DNA of 6,751 bases, from positions 1 through 6,751 of the forward strand of contig JAQTRT010000180.1 in the NCBI GenBank assembly GCA_028711675.1, written 5' to 3'. The notes beneath the pieces are model-generated. The model worked only from the letters and a program-made list of their open reading frames with translations, had not been told where the DNA came from and did no database searches. The first letter of the stretch is position 1, and the number at the start of each line of letters is the position of its first letter. Made by a program: the position numbers and the translations under genes. This document shows, in pieces, positions 1-5,266 of this stretch. This stretch comes from a bacterium. Its GTDB lineage: Bacteria; Spirochaetota; JAHITG01.

Positions 1-734
1 AATCTAAAATACCTGTGACAAAAGTTGTTTACTGGAAAGTATGCGCTATTGATTCCGCGTTTAAAAACAGCTCGTATTCTTTAGAACAGAAGGCGGAGAG
101 GCTTTATTATTCCAGGATCATCCGGCTGGAACCCTCGGACGGTATTTATTTTTCCGGTACGGGAAAAATAATCGGCCAGGCTGAGCCCGGGACCACATCT
201 GTCGAAGTCAGGATTAAATGCATGGCTGATAATAAATTCTGGGACAGCAGTAGCTGGAGCGAATCCACCAATACATGGCTGGTGCAGAATGCGGACACGG
301 ACTGGGAATATGGATGCAAGGGGATCAGCTGGAATTTCGGTGAAAGATATTATGTTGAAAGCAGGGGCATAAACTGGCTTGGCACAAAAGGGATCATCGG
401 AAACAGGGTGGAGTTCATTCCGGTTTATGGGCTGTCGGAAAAATACAGTTTTTGCAACTACCCAAATCCGTTCGATCCTAATAAACAGACGACATGTATT
501 GAATATCTGCTCCAGAAGGACGATAATGTAAAACTCGTGATCTTTGACATCAACGGCGGTGTGGTCAAAGAATGGAATTATTCCAGGGGCAATACAGGCG
601 GGAAACAGGGAATCAACAGGTTTTACTGGGACGGACGGAACGGCAAGGGCTATATCATAGCCAACGGCGTTTATTTCTGTTATCTCAAGACCAGCAGCGG
701 TAAATACATGACCAAGATCATGGTGCTGAAATAA
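1..734 (+). CDS. 3' part of a large secreted/surface protein: Ig-like module plus FlgD-like (T9SS type A-like) C-terminal domain
   Basis: The frame is open to the left edge with no stop, so this is the C-terminal part of a longer protein; a GTG at 15 is only an internal Val codon in my reading. Numbering from that GTG, residues about 36-139 look like a bacterial surface Ig-like module: a TTSVEVRIK strand, an FWDSSSWSES turn, NTWLVQN, then WEY and YYVESRGINW, which corresponds to the usual 'Y.V.SRA.D..GN' ending. Residues about 148-239 are a FlgD-Ig-like or T9SS type A-like terminal domain: NYPNPFDPNKQTT, VKLVIFDINGGVV, FYWDGRNGKG, IANGVYFCYLK and the ending KIMVLK at the very C terminus. Domains of this kind end large exported proteins, and in Bacteroidota the related form directs type IX secretion. 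The cargo function upstream is not visible. The domain calls are confident; the secretion route is inference. Confidence 0.85.
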   Translation, partial: SKIPVTKVVYWKVCAIDSAFKNSSYSLEQKAERLYYSRIIRLEPSDGIYFSGTGKIIGQAEPGTTSVEVRIKCMADNKFWDSSSWSESTNTWLVQNADTDWEYGCKGISWNFGERYYVESRGINWLGTKGIIGNRVEFIPVYGLSEKYSFCNYPNPFDPNKQTTCIEYLLQKDDNVKLVIFDINGGVVKEWNYSRGNTGGKQGINRFYWDGRNGKGYIIANGVYFCYLKTSSGKYMTKIMVLK

Positions 735-842
735 ATAATATATTATTTTCAGTTAAATAATCACGTGTAACAGGTGGTTTGCATAATTAATAATATTTTT
801 TAACATATAAAAAAATTATATGGAATTTTTAAATGATAGAGA
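735..842. other. AT-rich convergent intergenic gap with AT-only hairpins
   Basis: This gap separates the end of the surface-protein gene from the end of the minus-strand pair, so transcription from both sides should stop here. I see no GC-rich stem with a T-tract. The candidates are a 16-bp perfect AT palindrome at 733-748 overlapping the upstream stop codon and running into TTTTC, a 7-bp AT stem at 795-801/810-816, and a 7-bp AT stem AAAAATT/AATTTTT at 811-817/824-830. Read on the minus strand, the last stem ends in a T-tract. These alternatives overlap, and all are weak. Termination here could be Rho-dependent or use weak bidirectional AT hairpins. Confidence 0.3.
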
Positions 843-1622
843 TTATTGCTTCCCGGGGCTCCAGGGATTTCTGTCATTCCGCGGTTTTTCACTAATCTTT
901 TTTAGTTCATAATTACTATAAAGACTTAAGACCGGATTCCAAGGGTTTTCTGACTTTTCGACAACCTCCAGTTCAATTATATATTTTCCTTCTTTTTTAT
1001 AAAATTTCCCTTTCCCTTTGTTATCCCATCCGTCAGTAAAAAAGAATTCCAGTGTATTGTTATTATTAACAGGGATTACCGCGGCTCCTATGACCTGGCC
1101 TGGGGGATCTCTGGTAATGCCGAAATCAATATAATACATACTGTCTTTTTCGTAAATATCCGCCCATACTGAAAAATGTCCTCTAATACCTTCACCTGCA
1201 TCATAGACCCTTTCCTGGTTAAAATAACCGATAAAGGGGGGTGTAAATTTTTTAAACATTTCAAAAACGTACTGTTTTGTTTTATCAGGATTGAACCATT
1301 TACCTGTAATTGTTTCTTCTGTAATAAATCTTCCGGAAAAGACCTCGCCTTTATTTAAATTTTTTTTATCGGTTGATAGCCGAATGTTGCCATGTTTATC
1401 CAGCTGTCCGTATAACGGTATTTGAGTTTTATATGTGTCGTAATAGTAATAACCGGTTATCGATCCTTTTTTATTTTCGAGATGCATGGTGATTTTATAA
1501 TTAGTTTGTATGGAACCTAACAAATCATATACAGCTGAGGATTTATTAATATAAGAATCTGATAAAGTTATAAGTGGTTTAAAAACGAATAAACAAATCA
1601 ATAACATTATTTTATATTTCAT
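843..1622 (-). CDS. Secreted protein of unknown function, beta-rich, 259 aa
   Basis: I do not recognise a named function. The N terminus is a classic Sec signal peptide: MKYK, then a hydrophobic stretch to about residue 20, with cleavage probably near Ser21-Asp22, so the mature protein is periplasmic or secreted. Residues about 42-122 follow a pattern seen in many small uncharacterised exported proteins: KITMHLE, GSITGYYYYDTYKTQIPLYG, a turn with DKHGNIRL, then FSGRFITEETITGKWFNPD. It suggests a compact beta-sheet domain. The second half (about 130-245) has further alternating strands, including VWADIYEKDSMYYIDFG and KYIIELEVVEK, and ends in a Pro/Asn/Trp-rich tail (NPWSPGKQ). The start is well supported by AGGAG 8 nt upstream. 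It lies 39 bp downstream of the 137-aa gene and is probably co-transcribed with it. GC content is much lower than in the plus-strand genes. Confidence 0.8.
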   Translation of the reverse strand: MKYKIMLLICLFVFKPLITLSDSYINKSSAVYDLLGSIQTNYKITMHLENKKGSITGYYYYDTYKTQIPLYGQLDKHGNIRLSTDKKNLNKGEVFSGRFITEETITGKWFNPDKTKQYVFEMFKKFTPPFIGYFNQERVYDAGEGIRGHFSVWADIYEKDSMYYIDFGITRDPPGQVIGAAVIPVNNNNTLEFFFTDGWDNKGKGKFYKKEGKYIIELEVVEKSENPWNPVLSLYSNYELKKISEKPRNDRNPWSPGKQ

Positions 1623-1630
1623 TAATTGTT

Positions 1631-1635
1631 CTCCT
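1631..1635 (-). promoter_or_regulatory. Strong Shine-Dalgarno AGGAG for the 259-aa gene
   Basis: On the minus strand this reads AGGAG, 8 nt before the ATG at 1622. It fixes that start and supports independent translation of the second gene of the pair despite the 39-bp gap. Confidence 0.7.
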
Positions 1636-1661
1636 GGAATAACTTTATTAGACCTAGTTTA

Positions 1662-2075
1662 TTATTCTATAATTTTATATAGGATTGCTTTTTTAGGACA
1701 ATAATATTCGCCTTTGGGCTCTTTAATAATCTCCCATGTTAATTTATTTTTATGAAATGTAAGCTTAACTTTACCGGTTGATTCGGTATAATAAGTTTTA
1801 AACTCAGTTGTAATTATATCGTTTTGAGTATTTTTAAACTGGAAGGACGGAGTATCATTTTCGCTGCAGTCGATTCGCCCTCCGTTATTGACAACAGCAC
1901 AATATGTTCCGATATAATATTTTCCGTTATTTATTATTTTAACTGAAAAATCCCTTGAGCCATTATTTTTTTCCCATGCCCATATGCCTTCATATTGTTG
2001 GCCAGCATATACGCGATTTGTGAATAAAAATATTAAAAGATTAAACAGGAAAATTATAGATTTTTTTTTGATCAT
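1662..2075 (-). CDS. Small secreted protein of unknown function, 137 aa
   Basis: A Sec signal peptide is clear: MIKKK, a Phe/Leu/Ile-rich core, and a canonical VYA|GQ cleavage after residue 24. The mature part is about 113 residues and looks all-beta: YEGIWAWEKNNGSRDFSVKI, then KYYIGTYCAVVNNGGRIDCS, then alternating strands to the end. The 'G.W.W......F...I......I/L.G.YC......RIDC' layout resembles a group of small exported hypothetical proteins I have seen in other bacteria; I know no function for them. Cys59 and Cys70 could form a disulfide, with Cys126 left free. The start is less certain than for its partner: the nearest SD-like GGAG lies 20 nt upstream of the ATG, and only A-rich sequence is close. 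No in-frame ATG, GTG or TTG occurs in the 30 nt upstream. It is first in a two-gene minus-strand unit behind a near-consensus promoter. Confidence 0.8.
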   Translation of the reverse strand: MIKKKSIIFLFNLLIFLFTNRVYAGQQYEGIWAWEKNNGSRDFSVKIINNGKYYIGTYCAVVNNGGRIDCSENDTPSFQFKNTQNDIITTEFKTYYTESTGKVKLTFHKNKLTWEIIKEPKGEYYCPKKAILYKIIE

Positions 2076-2123
2076 CTTGTTTTTTATAATATCAGCTCCC
2101 CGGGGGAAATAATAGACAGTGTA

Positions 2124-2144
2124 TATATATAATAATTATATATA
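2124..2144. repeat. AT-only inverted repeat over the minus-strand -10 region
   Basis: TATATATAAT and ATTATATATA, 10-bp perfect arms around a single A, form a 21-bp dyad. It contains TATAAT on both strands and overlaps the proposed -10 of the minus-strand promoter. It may be a regulator site or a DNA-melting element, but simple AT alternation can make such a dyad by chance. Confidence 0.35.
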
Positions 2145-2162
2145 CTAAAAAATTATTGTCAA
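2135..2162 (-). promoter_or_regulatory. Candidate sigma70 promoter for the minus-strand gene pair (TTGACA-N16-TATAAT)
   Basis: Read on the minus strand, TTGACA at 2162-2157 and TATAAT at 2140-2135 are both perfect consensus hexamers separated by 16 bp. Transcription would start near 2128, giving a leader of about 52 nt before the ATG at 2075. AT-rich background makes a -10 easy to find, but the perfect -35 at the right distance is less likely by chance. Confidence 0.55.
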
Positions 2163-2170
2163 ACTTTTAT

Positions 2171-2198
2171 TTGAAATATAAATATAAGAATATATAAT
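2171..2198 (+). promoter_or_regulatory. Candidate sigma70 promoter for the three-gene envelope operon (TTGAAA-N16-TATAAT)
   Basis: TTGAAA at 2171-2176 and TATAAT at 2193-2198 are separated by 16 bp. A start near 2205 would leave a leader of about 34 nt before the ATG at 2239. A weak SD-like GGGA (2227-2230) lies 8 nt before that ATG. The AT-rich setting lowers confidence. Confidence 0.45.
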
Positions 2199-2238
2199 TA
2201 AGCTGGGGTAAATTATAGTATATTCCGGGATAATACTT

Positions 2239-3177
2239 ATGAAAAATATTTTTCAAATTATTATAATATTATTATATTTTCAGGTTAAATTTGTCCAGTC
2301 CGCCGAATCCGCCGGGACCGGGCAAATGCTCTCTCCTGACGCGAGGATGGCAGGCCTGGCCGGTTCCTTTGACGCGCTTTCCGATAGCGTGGACAGCGTA
2401 TACTACAATCCCGCAGGCCTGGGAATGATGGAAAATATCATGTTCAACGGTTCCTATATGCCAGGCTGGGATACGCTCACATCCGTATATTATTTCAGCG
2501 CTGCTTTTCCCAATCAGGTCCTGCCTTTCGGCATCGGATACTGCAATGTTGATTCAGGCGGTATTCCTGTCCGCGACAGTTCGCCTGAGATCGTCCGAAC
2601 CGCCGATTTCCGGAATATCAATACTTTCGTTTCAGGCGCTTATGCTTTAGCCCCGGGCCTTTCTTTTGGCCTGAGGGTACGCGTCAATTATGTCAGCCTG
2701 TACACGAGCCAGGACTGGGGAGCAGGAGCTGATCTGGCTTTTTTATGGCGGCGGCCTGATCCGTACTCGTTTACCAAGAGCTCTTTTCTGGAAACCATCC
2801 AGCCAATCTCATTCGGCCTGGTCCTGTACAACCTTTATTCATCCGGGATCAGATTAAAGGACTCGGTTGAAAAGAGTCCCATGATATTAAAAGCCGGGCT
2901 TTCTTACAGGTTCAGGACATTATTTAAATTCCTGGAACCTGAACCGGGTTTGGGTATGGAAGGGATACCTGAATATAAGACCTGGCTTTTCAGCGCAGGC
3001 CTGGACCTTGTTTTCTGGGATATCGCGTTTCTCCGGGCCGGATATAAAATAAGCGAAAATGTATTTACCATGGGCACCGGCGTTAATGTCTGGGACATGA
3101 CGCTTGATTTCAGTCTTTCTTTCCTGCCCCTGAGCAGTAATTTTTATAATCTAAACCTGAAAATAAAGTTTAATTGA
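2239..3177 (+). CDS. PorV/PorQ (UPF0164)-like outer-membrane beta-barrel protein
   Basis: A 312-aa predicted outer-membrane protein. It starts with a Sec signal peptide, probably cut after QSA at about residue 22. It continues with the signature N-terminal region of the PorV/PorQ/UPF0164 group: SAGTGQML, DARMAGLAGSFDAL, and VDSVYYNPAGLGMM at residues 34-64. The rest alternates short amphipathic strands with aromatic residues (SVYYFSAAFP, FVSGAYALAPGLSFGLRVRV, WLFSAGLDLVFW, FLRAGYKI, LDFSLSFLP). The last strand, YNLNLKIKFN, ends in an aromatic-containing beta signal close to the C terminus, as expected for a BAM-inserted barrel. In Bacteroidota, PorV carries T9SS cargo and PorQ acts in the attachment complex; outside that phylum the family's role is mostly unknown. 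It is first in an operon, 18 bp before the next gene. The family call is strong; a secretion role is inference. Confidence 0.85.
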   Translation: MKNIFQIIIILLYFQVKFVQSAESAGTGQMLSPDARMAGLAGSFDALSDSVDSVYYNPAGLGMMENIMFNGSYMPGWDTLTSVYYFSAAFPNQVLPFGIGYCNVDSGGIPVRDSSPEIVRTADFRNINTFVSGAYALAPGLSFGLRVRVNYVSLYTSQDWGAGADLAFLWRRPDPYSFTKSSFLETIQPISFGLVLYNLYSSGIRLKDSVEKSPMILKAGLSYRFRTLFKFLEPEPGLGMEGIPEYKTWLFSAGLDLVFWDIAFLRAGYKISENVFTMGTGVNVWDMTLDFSLSFLPLSSNFYNLNLKIKFN

Positions 3178-3195
3178 TATACAGGCGGTTGACGG

Positions 3196-5247
3196 GTGCG
3201 GAAAACACTATTGATCATTATCCTGATGCTGTTTAGTCTGTTCCTTTTTCAGGCCGGGAATATCTGTTCCCAGGAATGGCAGCCGTTCCATCTTTATCTG
3301 GAAAAACCCGAGGCGCGGTACCTCTGCCCTGAGGTCTGCGATATCGACCTTGACGGTGATATGGATATTTTTTTCGGGACCGGGGACGGATTCATCTGTT
3401 TTTACGAGAACACGGGAACACCGGGGAAATACTCCTTTGAACAGAAGAACCGGGGAACAACGGCCATGAACTCTTATTTCAGGATCAGCGTTCCGGATAA
3501 GGCTGTCCCGCGTTTTGTGGATATTGACAATGATAATGACCTGGATCTTTTTATCGGGAATAACAGCGGTAATATCGCTTTTTACAAGAACGAAGGCAGC
3601 GTCAATAAACCCTCTTTTATCATGATCAACAGCGGGAAACACTCCACGAATTCTTATTTTAACATCAACGTGGGACTGAGCTCAGCGCCTTTTTTTATTG
3701 ATATCGACCAGGACAACGACTATGACCTGTTCATCGGGAACGCGAACGGTTATCTGGCTTTTTACAGGAATGACGGCACTCCGTCCGCGGCTGTTTTCAA
3801 CATGATCGTCAGCGGTACGTCCAGGCTCGATTCGTTCGCGGATATCGATGCCGGCGAATACGCTGTTCCCTGTTTCTGCGATCTGGACGGGGACGGGAAG
3901 CAGGAACTGCTGACAGGCAACTACAACGGCCAGGTCTATTGTTACAGGAATACCGGGTCGCTTAAAAAACCGAAGTTCAAATTAACCAGTAAGAAATACG
4001 CTGATATCAGTATGGAAGGGGACGCGGCTCTCTGTCTTGCGGATTTGAATAATGATGCCATGGACGAGCTCTTTGCGGCCGACAACAAAGGCGGTTTTTT
4101 TTCATACAGGCAGGCAGGCAGCCTGAAAGTTTCCGAGCTGGATAATAATTCTTTTTCACCTGAGCCGGCAGTAAAAACGGAACCGGAGGAGAGCCTGGCT
4201 GAATCAGATACCGGCCAGGAGGAGTTCCTGGTCCGGAAAGCAGAGGAGCAGATCAGCCGGAAGGATTTTATTGAAGCAAAGATACTTCTGGACCGCGTGA
4301 AAGGCAAGTCCAAGGAAATAAAAAAGATAAAGGAGACTTGCGAGAACGGGATTAAAAAGCTGATAAGCCGTGCAGGCGAAGATTCATTGATCTTCAGGGA
4401 AGTCGAGGATAGCTTTAAAAAAGGGATAAATGATTATATAGCCGGAAAATACGGGAATTCCGCATCCAGCTTTAAAAAGGTCCTGGCTGTTGTCCAGGAC
4501 CACAGGATAAGCCGGGAGTATATGAAACGGGCGGAAGAGAAACTGAAGCTGGCTGACCAAAAAAAGGAAGCGAAAGATTCCCGGCAGAAAGCCGCTGCTG
4601 ATTATGAAAAAGGCAGGATAGAACAGGCGTTTACGCGGATCAAGAGATCGGTCCAGCTTGATCCTGATAATTTTGAATATTACAGCCTTTACACACAGTA
4701 CAGCAATGAGAGGGCAGCCAGGGAGGACCGGGATTTTTATAACAGGAACATTCCTATCGTGGAAGAGCTGATGAAGCAGAAGAAATATAACGACAGCCTG
4801 GATATCCTGCTCACCCTGCAGGCGAAATTCCCCCAGGATGAGCGTGTGGATTCCCTGGTAAAGGCCTGCATGAAAGAATCCTCCGCGTTACAGAATGAAT
4901 ACAACCTGAAGATGAGGAAAAAGTTCATGGATACGGGGGACGGGGCGTATAAACAGCTGGACCTGAAAAAAGCCCTGGATAGTTATCTCATGGCCAGGAA
5001 GTATTCTCCGGCTGATAAGGCGCTGGACGAAAAGATACAGAAGACCCGGGAAGATATCGAAAAGAAAGAGAGAGGCGCCCTGTCTCCTGACCTGGTGAAC
5101 CAGTATTTCCGCGAGGGCCTGAAGTATTATTCCATGGGCCTTTATGCGGAAGCCATCAATGAATGGGAGAAAGTGCTCCGCTTGAATCCTAAACATATCA
5201 TGGCTGAGAAGAATATCAAGAAAGCCAGGGAACTTTTAGGGAAGTGA
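3196..5247 (+). CDS. Exported FG-GAP/VCBS beta-propeller fused to TPR repeats
   Basis: A 683-aa protein. The GTG start is chosen because it gives a complete signal peptide (MRK, a hydrophobic core to about residue 19, cleavage probably after CS at 25) and has AGGCGG 7 nt upstream. Cys24 does not sit in a proper lipobox, so I favour a soluble exported protein. Residues 49-308 hold five propeller repeats, each with a DxDxDxxxD/E-type Ca-binding loop followed by (F/L)xxG..xGx..(F/C)Y.N.G. The loops begin at Asp49, 109, 169, 229 and 283. Residues about 316-342 are an acidic, Pro-rich linker. Residues about 343-683 are helical with TPR-like repeats, clearest at 402-433, 463-490, 580-605 and 634-666 (YFREGLKYYSMGLYAEAINE, VLRLNPKH). 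The likely role is a periplasmic or surface scaffold that binds partner proteins, possibly the barrel encoded just upstream. The exact ligand is unknown. Confidence 0.88.
   Translation: MRKTLLIIILMLFSLFLFQAGNICSQEWQPFHLYLEKPEARYLCPEVCDIDLDGDMDIFFGTGDGFICFYENTGTPGKYSFEQKNRGTTAMNSYFRISVPDKAVPRFVDIDNDNDLDLFIGNNSGNIAFYKNEGSVNKPSFIMINSGKHSTNSYFNINVGLSSAPFFIDIDQDNDYDLFIGNANGYLAFYRNDGTPSAAVFNMIVSGTSRLDSFADIDAGEYAVPCFCDLDGDGKQELLTGNYNGQVYCYRNTGSLKKPKFKLTSKKYADISMEGDAALCLADLNNDAMDELFAADNKGGFFSYRQAGSLKVSELDNNSFSPEPAVKTEPEESLAESDTGQEEFLVRKAEEQISRKDFIEAKILLDRVKGKSKEIKKIKETCENGIKKLISRAGEDSLIFREVEDSFKKGINDYIAGKYGNSASSFKKVLAVVQDHRISREYMKRAEEKLKLADQKKEAKDSRQKAAADYEKGRIEQAFTRIKRSVQLDPDNFEYYSLYTQYSNERAAREDRDFYNRNIPIVEELMKQKKYNDSLDILLTLQAKFPQDERVDSLVKACMKESSALQNEYNLKMRKKFMDTGDGAYKQLDLKKALDSYLMARKYSPADKALDEKIQKTREDIEKKERGALSPDLVNQYFREGLKYYSMGLYAEAINEWEKVLRLNPKHIMAEKNIKKARELLGK
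3340..4119 (+). repeat. Five tandem FG-GAP/VCBS propeller repeats inside the coding sequence
   Basis: Repeat cores start at 3340, 3520, 3700, 3880 and 4042. The first four are spaced exactly 60 residues (180 bp) apart and the fifth 54 residues. The shared protein pattern is nSYF.I.v...avPrFvDIDnDnDlDLFIGN..G..aFYrN.G. The DNA of neighbouring copies has diverged, so this is an old duplication kept by selection on the fold. Confidence 0.85.
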
Positions 5248-5252
5248 TGTTC

Positions 5253-5258
5253 GGGAGG
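5253..5258 (+). promoter_or_regulatory. Shine-Dalgarno GGGAGG deciding the start of the LysM-containing gene
   Basis: GGGAGG lies 8 nt before the ATG at 5267, just after the stop codon of the upstream gene. It picks out this ATG, which is also the one that gives an intact signal peptide. Confidence 0.7.
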
Positions 5259-5266
5259 TTTTCCGG

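Noticed and set aside
15..17. GTG at 15 as the true start of the first gene
   Set aside because: The frame continues open to the left edge, there is no SD sequence in the few bases before it, and the residues after it look like the inside of an Ig-like module, not a signal peptide.
1176..1358. 60-codon plus-strand frame
   Set aside because: It is antisense to the 259-aa secreted protein, lacks a good ribosome binding site and shows no domain.
2159..2174. TCAAA/TTTGA inverted repeat between the divergent -35 boxes as an operator
   Set aside because: The arms are only 5 bp and follow directly from having a TTGA-type -35 hexamer on each strand, so no separate site need be assumed.
3196..3270. 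Lipoprotein signal at Cys24
   Set aside because: The residues before Cys24 are G-N-I, which do not fit the lipobox pattern; a type I cleavage just after CS is more likely.
3208..3642. Open frame of 144 codons on the minus strand
   Set aside because: It lies wholly antisense to the propeller repeats, whose plus-strand reading has a signal peptide and clear domains; the antisense product has no recognisable motif.
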